The notes beneath the pieces are model-generated. The model was not told where the DNA came from. It searched no databases and worked only from the letters and a program-made list of their open reading frames with translations. Below are positions 41,567 to 50,593 of a DNA stretch of 64,000 nt, piece by piece. The position numbers and the translations under genes are program-made. Position 1 is the stretch's first letter. The number at the start of each line of letters is the position of its first letter. Source of the DNA: Planctomycetaceae bacterium (lineage in GTDB: Bacteria; Planctomycetota; Planctomycetia; Planctomycetales; Planctomycetaceae); the NCBI GenBank assembly GCA_020638955.1, contig JACKHO010000004.1:434001-498000 (forward strand). Direction: 5' to 3'.

Positions 41567-42598
41567 ATGAAGCGTTGCATTTTTCTTATTGGCCTCATGA
41601 GCTTCGTGTTGTTGCTCGGTTGTCCGAGTAGCCAGAACGCTGATGTTGAGCACGACAATGTGTGCATCGATTTATCGCCGGACGGTAACTTGCTGGTCTT
41701 CTCCGCGGCGGACGGTGACCTTTATCTTTTTGACATTGCGAACTCAGTTGCGACTCGGCTGACTGAAACAAAGCGCATCGAGAGTTATCCCTCGTTCTCG
41801 CCCGACGGACGGCAGGTTGTGTTCGCGGCAACCGAGAATTCCACAGCACCGTCGCATCTCTACGTGCTGCGATTGGATGATCATTCCAATCGTCAGGTCA
41901 CGGCGGACGACGAACGATCTGACGTCTTGCCGCGATTCACGCCTGACGGCAAACGGATTGTATTCGCACGTGCCTACCGGAACCGACCATACAGTCTCGG
42001 CGGCTGGACTTGGGATATGTGGGATGTCTGCAGTATCAACCCGGATGGTACTGGTGTGACTCGACTCACAGAGGAAGGCTACTACCAGATTTACCGAGTT
42101 GTTCCTCGGACAAATGAAGAATTCGTCTACGCTGCAGATCCGATGGAACTCGAAATTCCAGCCGCTTTGTACACCGTGTCGGCGGACAATGAACCAGCTC
42201 AGCTCATGCCCGACCCCGGCATCAGTAACGCGAACGTGAATGCCTGGGCATCTGACCCAATGATCAGTCCGGATGGCAAGACTTTGGTTTACTGTTCTGA
42301 CCGCTCAATACCGTTCTTGTATGATGTCTGTGTGGAAACGGGCGAGGGCGAATCGACAGGTCTTGTGGGGACAAAATCAGGCTACAACCGCTATCCCGAT
42401 TTCTTTCCTGACGGACAACGGCTCGTATTCCTGGCCGGAAACAAATTCAATTCGGGCAACCGACCAATTTACAGCTTGTGGGAAGTGTCGCTGTCGGGTG
42501 AAACCAAAGAACTCGCAACGTCAGACCTGTTCACGAATCCAACGAACTGGCTGACTCCGAAAGGGTCGAGACAATCTGCGGCTCCTAAGCCCGAATAG
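41567..42598 (+). CDS. TolB-like beta-propeller lipoprotein
   Basis: A 343-residue protein with a lipoprotein signal (LIGLMSFVLLLGC; Cys near residue 19). The mature part is a WD40-like PD40 beta-propeller: repeated S-P-D-G or T-P-D-G turns followed by VFS/VFA (LSPDGNLLVFSAADGDLYLF, FSPDGRQVVFAA, FTPDGKRIVFARA, ISPDGKTLVYCSD, FFPDGQRLVFLAG). It probably binds protein or sugar partners at the membrane. The start has no strong Shine-Dalgarno sequence. No signs of a Tol-Pal locus around it. Confidence 0.85.
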   Translation: MKRCIFLIGLMSFVLLLGCPSSQNADVEHDNVCIDLSPDGNLLVFSAADGDLYLFDIANSVATRLTETKRIESYPSFSPDGRQVVFAATENSTAPSHLYVLRLDDHSNRQVTADDERSDVLPRFTPDGKRIVFARAYRNRPYSLGGWTWDMWDVCSINPDGTGVTRLTEEGYYQIYRVVPRTNEEFVYAADPMELEIPAALYTVSADNEPAQLMPDPGISNANVNAWASDPMISPDGKTLVYCSDRSIPFLYDVCVETGEGESTGLVGTKSGYNRYPDFFPDGQRLVFLAGNKFNSGNRPIYSLWEVSLSGETKELATSDLFTNPTNWLTPKGSRQSAAPKPE

Positions 42599-42742
42599 GT
42601 GCGGCAAGCGCTGACTGATTGACCAATTCCTGGGGGTATGGTATCCCTCAACGGCAACGTTCCGTGTTACACAGATGATCCAATACCGTCGTATTGAAAC
42701 CTGTTTCCGTCGGTAGAAAAGCTAGATTACTAGGGAAAACGC

Positions 42743-43237
42743 ATGGGGTTTTTATCCAACCTCTTCGGTTACTCTGAGCCGCCGAAGGACGATCCCTTCA
42801 GCCAGTTGCGTTACGATGTGCCATACGGATGGTCTGGCGAGGTCCTCGACACCGAGGACGGTGCCGGCATTCTCCTGCTCGCACCGGACATCGAGGCGAA
42901 TTGGCAGGCAAACATTTTTGTTGAGGTTCGGGTCGATTTGGAACACCGCAAGCTCGCCGATTCGCTTGACGATTTAGTCCCCAACTTACGGGCGAACAAA
43001 CCAGATTTTCGTCTCATCAGCACGGATATCTTTTGGAACCGGAACGACGTAGAGATTGGGCGGATTGAATACAGCGGCGATTCTGAGGGCACTGCACTTA
43101 CTGAGTGGGAACTTGTGATTCCATTTGATTCCGAGTTTAAGTTTTTCATTATGGCTTCGGCTGCGACCGAGTGCTGGCCCAAGTACCGCCACGTGTTTTT
43201 GAAGTTTGCTGAGTCAGTTGACTTCCGGGAAGAATGA
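42743..43237 (+). CDS. Small protein of unknown function, DcrB/PsbP-like in style
   Basis: A 164-residue soluble protein without signal peptide. The layout (YDVPYGWSGEV at the start, then ANIFVEVRVDLEHRKLADSL and FFIMASAATECWPKYRHVF at the end) follows the alpha/beta fold of DcrB/PsbP/DUF1795 proteins, where a peptide-length strand-rich domain ends in a helix with a conserved FESF-like close. This match is weak. AGGGAAAA precedes the ATG. Transcribed after the TolB-like gene with a 144-nt gap. Confidence 0.6.
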   Translation: MGFLSNLFGYSEPPKDDPFSQLRYDVPYGWSGEVLDTEDGAGILLLAPDIEANWQANIFVEVRVDLEHRKLADSLDDLVPNLRANKPDFRLISTDIFWNRNDVEIGRIEYSGDSEGTALTEWELVIPFDSEFKFFIMASAATECWPKYRHVFLKFAESVDFREE

Positions 43238-43613
43238 ATCTCAGCAACGACTAAAATTGCGCCGGACGTCCAAGAGTGCCTGACATGTGCGTAAGGCTGA
43301 GGCCGGCAACCTCCAGAGTGTCGTTCGTCACCGGCGGCGCCGCACGTTTCAGAATCTTGACACGCGCAATTCAGTTGTTGAGACCACCCAGCGGGCATTG
43401 AAAACGATGTTGCGTTTCGGCAACGCTCAAACTTCCGTTGGGGTACTATCGCAACGCCTGCCAGTGTGTCGCAAGTCGTGTTGGGAGCCGTGCTAATGGC
43501 AATTCTCCAATGCGGTTTAACAAATCCTTTGTTTTCCCTTCTTCCGGCACTTCATTCGCGAATGGATTCTTCTTGTACCCACGCGATCCATTCACCATTT
43601 GCGGACCAACGAA
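43238..43613. other. Intergenic region
   Basis: No gene, RNA or clear terminator is seen. A TTGACA occurs at about 43362 but without a good -10 box. Confidence 0.4.
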
Positions 43614-44339
43614 GTGGAACTTCGCACCGTAGCCGACACCATTGCGACCATTTCGACCTACACGTGCCCGCTGCCAGCGGAGTTTTTGCGTCGTCGGTCG
43701 ACGTCGATATTTGCTATTTCCCGACTGCTGCGCGAATCGTGGCAGCGGGAGATTGCTGTGTTGCGACAGGCTGATCAGAGAGACACCCGCTTACTGGCTG
43801 AGGAAATTCTGGTCACTGAACTGCTGATGGAAGTTGTGGGCGACGTGTTTCAGCGGTCACCAATTCAGTCAGTACGGCGCTGTGGGGAACGGCTGGTTGA
43901 GGCGCATCGAATGATGGGTGAGCGCATCATGCAACTGGCGATGTCACTGTCAGCAGAACTGGCGAACACGTTGAAGCTCGAACGCCTGCGCCGTCGCCTT
44001 GGACGCTGGGCCGAATTGCTCATTCAGCAACAGGGGAATGATGATCACGGCGTGCGGCTTGCAGCATCTTCAAGTTCAGCGGTGACTCGTTGTCCTGATC
44101 CTTTGACGGACGCCGCTTTGCGAATGACTATTCCTAATTCGCATTGCATCGACGCGCTGCGAGCGCCGTTGCTTACCCGTCTCTGTTGCGACGCACTGGG
44201 GCTGATTCCTGCAACTCTGTTTCAGAGTTCCGGTGTTCCCAAAACCGCATGGCAACGTAGAATTGAAGCGTCCGATCCAATGCAACCGTTGAGAGGCTCC
44301 ACTGAATCGGACGGGTGGCCGCTGACGCTGCTGCGATAA
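43614..44339 (+). CDS. Helical protein of unknown function
   Basis: A 241-residue, Arg- and Leu-rich, mainly helical ORF (FAISRLLRESWQREIAVLRQ, LKLERLRRRLGRWAELLIQQ). GTG 43614 is taken as the start; TTG 43599 is also in frame, and neither has a good Shine-Dalgarno sequence. No ATG is available near the start. It is not recognised. The frame is long and free of rare features, but the weak start keeps the call tentative. It converges with the UDP-glucuronate decarboxylase gene 13 nt away. Confidence 0.5.
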   Translation: MELRTVADTIATISTYTCPLPAEFLRRRSTSIFAISRLLRESWQREIAVLRQADQRDTRLLAEEILVTELLMEVVGDVFQRSPIQSVRRCGERLVEAHRMMGERIMQLAMSLSAELANTLKLERLRRRLGRWAELLIQQQGNDDHGVRLAASSSSAVTRCPDPLTDAALRMTIPNSHCIDALRAPLLTRLCCDALGLIPATLFQSSGVPKTAWQRRIEASDPMQPLRGSTESDGWPLTLLR

Positions 44340-44352
44340 CGGTCGCGAATTC

Positions 44353-45291
44353 TTACTTGCCAAACTGCGTCTTGCGGTAGTAGTCGACCGTGGCTTTCAG
44401 TCCTGTCGCCAAATCGATTTGCGGTTCCCAGTTGAGCACGCTCTTTGCCTTCGTAATGTCCGGACAACGGCGTTTAGGATCGTCCTGAGGCAATGGCGCG
44501 TAACCAATTTTCGATTCCGAGCCGGTCGCGGCTAACACAGCCTGGGCGAGTTCGATCATGGTGTTTTCGACGGGGTTCCCGATGTTCACCGGGCCGATTT
44601 CGTCGTCCTGGTCCATCAGCAGCATGAAGCCTCGGATGAGGTCGTCGACGTAACAGAATGAACGGGTCTGCTGTCCTTCGCCATAGACGGTGAGGTCATC
44701 ACCACGCAGGGCCTGCATAATGAAGTTGGACACAACACGACCGTCGTTGGGGTCCATGCGTGGTCCGTATGTATTGAAAATGCGTACAATGCGGACTTCG
44801 ACACCGTGGGCGAGGTGGTAGTTAATGCACAGCGACTCGGCGACTCGCTTACCTTCGTCGTAGCAGCTGCGCGGACCAAGTGGGTTCACGTTGCCCCAGT
44901 AATCTTCTTTCTGCGGGTGGACGTCGGGATCGCCGTAGACCTCTGATGTTGAGGTGTGCAGCAGACGAGCGCGGCAGCGTTTTGCCAGTCCCAGCATGTT
45001 CACCATGCCGACGGTCGACGTTTTGATCGTCTTGATAGGATTGTACTGGTAGGCCACGGGTGAGGCGGGGCATGCCAGATTGTAGATTTGCTCGGCTTCG
45101 ACGTAGAGCGGATGCACGATGTCGTGACGGATGACCTCGAACCGAGGGTTACCAATCAAATGCAGAATGTTCTCTTTGCGGCCGGAGAAGAAGTTGTCCA
45201 CGCAAATGACGTCATCGCCGCGTTCGAGCAGCTTTTCGCACAAGTGACTTCCCAGGAATCCCGCACCGCCTGTTACCAGAATGGTTGCCAT
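44353..45291 (-). CDS. uxs: UDP-glucuronate decarboxylase (UDP-xylose synthase)
   Basis: A 312-residue extended SDR. VTGGAGFLGSHLCEKL binds NAD; the catalytic residues are in LHTSTSEVYGDP and SCYDEGKR (YxxxK); YGPRMDPNDGRVVSNFI and TRSFCYVDDLIRG are diagnostic of UXS. It converts UDP-glucuronate to UDP-xylose, a precursor for cell-surface glycans. The ATG at 45291 opens right at the nucleotide-binding motif; the frame to 45417 is unsupported. Transcribed alone. Confidence 0.93.
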   Translation of the reverse strand: MATILVTGGAGFLGSHLCEKLLERGDDVICVDNFFSGRKENILHLIGNPRFEVIRHDIVHPLYVEAEQIYNLACPASPVAYQYNPIKTIKTSTVGMVNMLGLAKRCRARLLHTSTSEVYGDPDVHPQKEDYWGNVNPLGPRSCYDEGKRVAESLCINYHLAHGVEVRIVRIFNTYGPRMDPNDGRVVSNFIMQALRGDDLTVYGEGQQTRSFCYVDDLIRGFMLLMDQDDEIGPVNIGNPVENTMIELAQAVLAATGSESKIGYAPLPQDDPKRRCPDITKAKSVLNWEPQIDLATGLKATVDYYRKTQFGK

Positions 45292-45849
45292 TCTTACTTG
45301 TTCTTTCTCTTTCGGTTGCGTTGAAACGCAGGAACCTGAATTGTCGTTAGTGTTTAAGGGCCAAGCTGGTTGGCCACTCAGAATGGGGAAGTATGAGCGA
45401 TAGCGGCCCAAATTCAAAAATTATTTCCTCCGAAACCGGCATGAGACCGGCATTTTTTCGGCTACATCCCGTCACTTTCGGCGATTTATGCAGTTCCAAC
45501 GGTTCCCCATTTGACACGCAAGGGGCGTGACCTACCTTTCTGTCAACACGACGAATTCGTTTGTCGCCAGCCCTCTCACCGTTCGAGGCTCCCACTGGCC
45601 GGCAAATTGTCCACGAATAATGTCGCTGCAGACAATCGAAGCGCGGTAAGGAAAAGCTGGGAGCTTGAGGGGACCTTACCGCGCTTTTTCTATGCGCGGG
45701 TGATTTAGTGGGTAGTGGATAGTTGGTAGTGGGCAGGGCGTTTGTCCGGCCCGAGCACCAAAAGCCAAGAGAGCGACATGCTCAAAATCCCACGTCGAGA
45801 TGTCATGTCGAGTTGACGGGCGCCCCGCAAATGACGACCATCAATCGAT
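45292..45849. other. Non-coding region before rnpB
   Basis: No protein gene seen. It holds the orphan terminator at 45639-45689, a possible promoter for a small RNA (TTGACA 45511-45516, 16 nt, TACCTT 45533-45538), and a repeated ACCGGCAT near 45435-45460 within an A/T-rich setting. Confidence 0.45.
45639..45689 (+). terminator. Strong intrinsic terminator with no upstream gene
   Basis: AAGCGCGGTAAGG (45639-45651) and CCTTACCGCGCTT (45674-45686) form a perfect 13-bp stem; a small AAGCT/AGCTT hairpin sits in the loop, and a T5 run ends at 45689. No plus-strand gene ends nearby (the last one stops at 44339), so it may close a small RNA of about 140-150 nt or insulate rnpB. Confidence 0.85.
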
Positions 45850-46246
45850 GCCCGTTTAGCGGAGGAGGTCAGGTGATCGCTGTACTGTTTCGACAGGCAG
45901 AGGAAAGTCCGGGCTCCACAGGACGCGGTGGTGGGTAACGCCCACCGTTCGTGAGAACCGGGAAAGTGCCACAGAAAATATACCGCCGATGACCTGCTTG
46001 CAGGCACAGGTAAGGTTGAAATGGTGCGGTAAGAGCGCACCGCGGTACTGGCGACAGTACTGGCAGGGTAAACCCCACCGGGAGCAAGACCAAGCAGGGC
46101 GAAGCGCAAGGCGGGATTGTCCGTCCCGTTCTTCTTCGGAAGACGACGTCCGGGTAGGTTGCGACGAGGCGTCAGGTAACTGGCGTCCCAGAGAAATGAT
46201 CATCCCCGACAGAACCCGGCTTACAGACCTCCTCCGCTAAGCGGGC
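45850..46246 (+). ncRNA. rnpB: RNase P RNA, bacterial class A
   Basis: The RNA subunit that cuts the 5' leader from tRNA precursors. The conserved P4 strands are GAGGAAAGTCCGGGC at 45900-45914 and ACAGAACCCGGCTTAC at 46209-46224. The ends pair as P1: GCCCGTTTAGCGGAGGAGGTC at the 5' side with GACCTCCTCCGCTAAGCGGGC at the 3' side, 21 nt each with one mismatch. The inner consensus GGTAAGGTTGAAA and GGTAAGAGCGCACC is also present. About 397 nt, usual for the class. Every reading frame over it is spurious. Confidence 0.97.
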
Positions 46247-46499
46247 ATTTTCGCGTAAAAATGGCAGGATGTGACGGCCTGCACAGGGGATAAGTCGCCA
46301 GAAATCTCCAAACTGGACGGCTGTTGCGTGGCATTCGGTCCACGAGACCATTAGCATTCGCAGCAATATGGATCGGTCGATACCGATCCGTCGATTCTTT
46401 TTGTCCCTGCCTGAGAACCATTTTTTCCCGGACTTACCGGGAGGATGTGTAGGCCGTCGGAGCGGCCTCATCGCAAATACACTTCTGGAGTGATCACAC

Positions 46500-48152
46500 A
46501 TGTCGAACGAGAGTTCCTCAAAACCCGTTGCGCACAGTGCCAACGACCAAATTGTCTTCTGGGGATGCTTCGTCGCCCTCATTGCGACGTCGTTCGCATT
46601 CATTAGTCGTATGTACCTGTGCGACGTTCGCTTTGGTGCCGATTTTGGTATCGACAAAGTGACGATTGGTGCGCTGAAGGGTGCCGGGGTGTGGCCATTC
46701 GCCATTTCGATCATTCTGTTCAGTCTCGTGATTGACCGCATTGGCTACCGCGTGGCCATGTTCTTCTCGTTCGCCTGTTACGTCGTGTACCTCATCATGG
46801 CCTGTATGGCCTATGGTGCAGTTCAAGTTCCCGAAGGTGCCGATGATGCCACCGTGAAAGCAGCACAGGCCAGTGGTTATTCGCTCCTCTATTGGGGCAG
46901 TATCATTCTTGGCTTGGGTAACGGAACGGTGGAAGCGTTCATCAATCCGGTGGTGGCTACCATGTTCAGCAAGGAAAAAACCAAGTGGCTGAACATTCTC
47001 CACGCCGCGTGGCCAGGTGGACTTGTGATTGGTGGAATCATCACGATCTTCATGGGGTCAATTGCAGCAGAAGGCGACTGGCGGCTTGTGTTGGGAATTA
47101 TCGCCATACCAGCCATTATCTATTTGCTGATGCTTTCGACCGCGAAATTTCCGCAGAGCGAACGCGAGAGTGCTGGTGTGACTTACCGCGAAATGCTTGG
47201 CGAATTTGGAGCGTTTGGTGCGCTGATTGGGTTCGGTCTGATTTTCATGCAACTTGCTGAAGTCATTCCCCAAGTTGCCGAATTCAAATGGCCGTTTATT
47301 GGCGCTTGTACACTGATTGTGACAATTATCTTTGGCGTCTACACCCAGAGTTTGGGCCGTGGGATTATGGCGTTTCTCATCATCATCATGATGCCACTTG
47401 CTGTCACTGAAATCGGTACCGATGGCTGGATTACCGGACTCATGGAAGAACCGATGAAAGCGGCTGGCCAGAATGCTGGCTGGGTGCTGGTTTACACCTC
47501 CGCAATCATGATGGTGCTGCGATTTTTCGCTGGCCCTATTGTGCACAAGACGTCTCCCATTGGTCTGCTATTGGGGAGTTGCGTTCTCGCAATCGCGGGT
47601 CTCTTCGCCCTTTCCAAATGCGGAAGTGCTGGACTTGGAGCCATTTTTGCGGCGGCAACACTGTATGGATTCGGAAAGACCTTCTTCTGGCCAACAATGC
47701 TGGGAGTCACTGCCGAACAATGTCCAAAAGGCGGGGCTCTAACACTGAATGCGATTTCTGGTATCGGCATGATTGCGGTGGGCGTGCTCGGATTCCCGTT
47801 CATCGGATATCTGCAGGAATCAACAGCCAGTTCACAATTGGCTCCGGCGGTCGCTGAGCAGGTCCTGAATGAGAAGGAGTATCTGGGGCAGCCCTACAGC
47901 GCCATTGATGAAGCCAAGGCGAAGGCCTTGACGGACGAAGCTGATAAAACGGCAGTTGAAGAAGCCAACAAAGCCGGTCAGTTCGACGCACTCGCCAAGA
48001 TGGCTGGTTTCCCAACTTTCATGCTCCTTTGCTACATCGCACTCTTCATGTACTTCAAATCGAAGGGTGGATACAAAGCCGAAGTGCTCACGGGGCACGG
48101 AGCTGAGGATGACAAGTTTACCGGTGGCCTCGAAGGGGCCGTGGAAGCGTAA
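46500..48152 (+). CDS. MFS transporter
   Basis: A 550-residue membrane protein with about 12 transmembrane segments. The first half has DRIGYRVAMF after segment 2, the usual MFS loop A motif (G-x-x-x-D-R-x-G-R in other members). An extra loop of ~20 residues lies near 110-125 and a hydrophilic insert near 455-495 before the last helix. GGAG lies about 10 nt before the ATG. Sugar or organic-acid uptake is likely; the substrate is unknown. A strong terminator follows, so it is its own unit downstream of rnpB. Confidence 0.85.
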   Translation: MSNESSSKPVAHSANDQIVFWGCFVALIATSFAFISRMYLCDVRFGADFGIDKVTIGALKGAGVWPFAISIILFSLVIDRIGYRVAMFFSFACYVVYLIMACMAYGAVQVPEGADDATVKAAQASGYSLLYWGSIILGLGNGTVEAFINPVVATMFSKEKTKWLNILHAAWPGGLVIGGIITIFMGSIAAEGDWRLVLGIIAIPAIIYLLMLSTAKFPQSERESAGVTYREMLGEFGAFGALIGFGLIFMQLAEVIPQVAEFKWPFIGACTLIVTIIFGVYTQSLGRGIMAFLIIIMMPLAVTEIGTDGWITGLMEEPMKAAGQNAGWVLVYTSAIMMVLRFFAGPIVHKTSPIGLLLGSCVLAIAGLFALSKCGSAGLGAIFAAATLYGFGKTFFWPTMLGVTAEQCPKGGALTLNAISGIGMIAVGVLGFPFIGYLQESTASSQLAPAVAEQVLNEKEYLGQPYSAIDEAKAKALTDEADKTAVEEANKAGQFDALAKMAGFPTFMLLCYIALFMYFKSKGGYKAEVLTGHGAEDDKFTGGLEGAVEA

Positions 48153-48184
48153 ATCACGTCTGATTGGACGGATTTAATCGGACT

Positions 48185-48225
48185 GACAGCCCGTCGGGAG
48201 CGCTCCCTGCGGGCTGTCTTCTTTT
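48185..48225 (+). terminator. Intrinsic terminator of the MFS gene
   Basis: GACAGCCCG (48185-48193) pairs with CGGGCTGTC (48210-48218), with GGGAGCGCTCCC inside the loop, and TTCTTTTG follows. Confidence 0.88.
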
Positions 48226-48250
48226 GTTGAAGGGGTGGGACTTGAATAAG

Positions 48251-48634
48251 ATGCGATATTCGTCAGGTACCCCGTGGGAGGAGTCTGTTTGCTACTCGCG
48301 CGCCGTACGAGTAGGGCCGCACGTCTTCGTCTCCGGGACGACAGCGTCTGATGAGCAGGGCACTATTCAATGCGTCGGTGATGCCTACGGTCAGGCTCAA
48401 TTTATCTTTAGAAAAATTGCTGCTGCGCTCGAAGCTGTCGGGGCTTCGCTCGCAGATGTCACTCGCACTCGCATGTACGTCACCGACATTTCGCAGTGGG
48501 AGGAAATTGGTCGGGCTCATGCGGAAGCGTTTCACGACGTATGTCCCGCCGCCACGATGGTCCAAGTGCAATGTCTCATCAATCCCAACCACTTGGTGGA
48601 AATTGAGGTCGATGCGATCGTTGTGGCTCAGTAG
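48251..48634 (+). CDS. RidA family protein (YjgF/YER057c/UK114)
   Basis: A 127-residue protein of family length. GTTASDEQG, FRKIAAALEAVGASLADVTRTRMYVTD are not written out here in full, but the family core (RKIAAALEAVGASLADV, then RTRMYVTDI) is clear, ending with NPNHLVEIEVDAIV, whose Glu is the usual active-site residue. RidA proteins remove reactive enamine/imine intermediates. ATG 48251 is used; a TTG at 48242 with GGTGGGAC upstream is a competing start. No operon partner. Confidence 0.92.
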   Translation: MRYSSGTPWEESVCYSRAVRVGPHVFVSGTTASDEQGTIQCVGDAYGQAQFIFRKIAAALEAVGASLADVTRTRMYVTDISQWEEIGRAHAEAFHDVCPAATMVQVQCLINPNHLVEIEVDAIVVAQ

Positions 48635-48650
48635 GCGACGACTTGTATGG

Positions 48651-48681
48651 GGCAGCGAAATCTATCAATAATTCCGCTGCC
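48651..48681 (+). terminator. Hairpin after the RidA gene
   Basis: GGCAGCG and CGCTGCC pair (with AAT/ATT extending the stem) 17 nt after the stop codon. The following bases are not T-rich, so termination strength is doubtful. Confidence 0.45.
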
Positions 48682-48855
48682 ATTACAAAGTGTTAACGGA
48701 AACATGCCGAACGCGGTTGACAATCGCCTTCCACTGTAGAAGATAGAGTGTAAGGAAAATAGACCTCAGTCGGGGTTTTCGATGGGTGTTTTCGAGGTGC
48801 CGTCTGTGGGAACCACGACGCGCCTGTATACGGGGCGGGGAGGGCAGGCATTTCG

Positions 48856-50565
48856 ATGGGAAACGGTGCAAACATCGGTTGGCCAGGGGGACCGTGTCCA
48901 CAGTGCGATGAGGACATGCCGCCCCACATGGTTCGATGCCGCTATTGCAGAGCATCTCTGGATGAGCAGGGTCCGGTTAGTTCTTCTGACCAATCGCATC
49001 TCGAACCCGGTGCCGAGATCGAACCCGGTGCAGAGATTTCCGCCGAAAGGCAACGCTCCCCAAAACGTACAAAAAAACGTGTCACAAAGGAAAGAAGAAC
49101 TCGCCCCGAAGTTGGCGTTGCAGCCAAGGCTGCAGTTTCAGTCAAACAGGAGGTCGTGGCGACGGAACGGCCGACCAGCACGCCAGCCAAACCCAGTCCG
49201 CATCCGGCGCGCCGTATGCCATCGTTGACGACCCTTGTGTCGGGAGTCGTCGTTGTCCTTCTGCTTGCTCCGCTCTTGGTGTCGGGGCCAGTTCCAGGGG
49301 AAAAAGATCCACTATCAGTCACCTGGCCCATGATTCATTCTGGTGACGAACCGCATTACCTCATCATCGTTAATAGTCTGGTGAACGATGGAGACCTGGA
49401 CGTTGCCAACAACTACGCCAACGTACATCACGGCAAGTTGGACGCCGGACGCAAATTCGCAGGGTGGGCGATTGACCATCATGTTGTGTGGTACTGGCAG
49501 GATTACTGTATTAACTGGTGGCAGGCGTATGAAATGATTGGTTCCAACTGGGACCAAGATGAAGCGGGATACCCGGTGCCAACCTTTCAAAAAGATTCTG
49601 TTCACCGCCCCGTCAGCGACAAAGAGTACTCGCAACACTCTCCTGGACTGGCGTTCTTGCAGGCACCGTTTCTATTCGTATTCAGAGGCACCTCATTGAT
49701 GGAGAGCGCCGCGCTTGCGTTAACGGCGTTCGTTACGATTGCCGGTTTCTGGGGGCTGAAGACACTCGTCAAACCGTACGTGAACTCACCGTGGCAAGCG
49801 GCATTCGTTGCCGCCATTGCGTACCTCGGTTCGCCCCTCTGGCATTATGGACGCACCGTGTACGCGGAACCTTTTGCTGCCACATTATTGGTTTGTGGGT
49901 TCGCATTTGTGTTACGGAAGGAGCAATACTTCATTGGCGGAGTTTTGCTGGGATGCGTGTTGCTGCTCAAAGTTCCGTTTCTGCTGTTGATTCTGCCATT
50001 GATTGTCGATGTTGTGTGGCGTCGCGACTGGTTGAATGCGACATTGCTGTGCATCCCGCTGGGTGCTGCCGTTGGTGTGACGCTGTTGTGGAACTATCAA
50101 ATGCGCAACGGCTGGCTGCACATGCCTCAACGATTTGAAGCCGGGAATCCCTTCGAGGGATTCTTCGGACTGCTGTTTTCACCGACCCATGGCCTACTTT
50201 TGTTCGCGCCAATTCTGTTTGCCGTTCCAATCTTTCTGCCAGAATGGTTCAAACAGCACCGACGAGATGCAATCCTCATTTCCAGCTCCGTGATTGGCTA
50301 CTTCCTGCTGATGAGTTTATACCGCCAATGGTGGGGAGGGACGTGCTACTCAGCACGCTATCTCATTCCCATTCTGCCACTACTGTTCGTTCCGTTCGCC
50401 GTACTCTGGAAGTGGGACATGAAATCACACCATCGCATCATTTATTTCGCGGTCGTGTGTCTGGCGTTCGTTTCGATCCAGTTTTCGCTCATTGGCGCCT
50501 TCGGATGCGAACACGTCCTCGACAAACATCCGCTAATTGCACTGAAGGCCATTTTTTCAAACTAG
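48856..50565 (+). CDS. Zinc-ribbon/GT-C-like polytopic membrane protein
   Basis: A 569-residue protein. The first 31 residues hold a zinc ribbon (Cys14, Cys17, Cys28, Cys31: CPQC and CRYC). A charged Lys/Arg-rich linker of ~90 residues follows, then about 11 membrane segments from residue ~120. The first outside loop has HSGDEPHYL, the Asp-Glu site typical of GT-C glycosyltransferases that use polyprenyl-phosphate sugars (ArnT/PMT-like). GGGGAGGGC lies upstream of the ATG. The GT2 gene begins 28 nt later, as expected for a pair that makes and uses a lipid-linked sugar. Confidence 0.78.
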   Translation: MGNGANIGWPGGPCPQCDEDMPPHMVRCRYCRASLDEQGPVSSSDQSHLEPGAEIEPGAEISAERQRSPKRTKKRVTKERRTRPEVGVAAKAAVSVKQEVVATERPTSTPAKPSPHPARRMPSLTTLVSGVVVVLLLAPLLVSGPVPGEKDPLSVTWPMIHSGDEPHYLIIVNSLVNDGDLDVANNYANVHHGKLDAGRKFAGWAIDHHVVWYWQDYCINWWQAYEMIGSNWDQDEAGYPVPTFQKDSVHRPVSDKEYSQHSPGLAFLQAPFLFVFRGTSLMESAALALTAFVTIAGFWGLKTLVKPYVNSPWQAAFVAAIAYLGSPLWHYGRTVYAEPFAATLLVCGFAFVLRKEQYFIGGVLLGCVLLLKVPFLLLILPLIVDVVWRRDWLNATLLCIPLGAAVGVTLLWNYQMRNGWLHMPQRFEAGNPFEGFFGLLFSPTHGLLLFAPILFAVPIFLPEWFKQHRRDAILISSSVIGYFLLMSLYRQWWGGTCYSARYLIPILPLLFVPFAVLWKWDMKSHHRIIYFAVVCLAFVSIQFSLIGAFGCEHVLDKHPLIALKAIFSN

Positions 50566-50593
50566 CTTCACACTATTTAGGCAGAATACGGGC

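Noticed and set aside
45723..46240. Several short ORFs on both strands at the rnpB locus
   Set aside because: They lie over RNase P RNA, whose conserved core and P1 helix explain the sequence.
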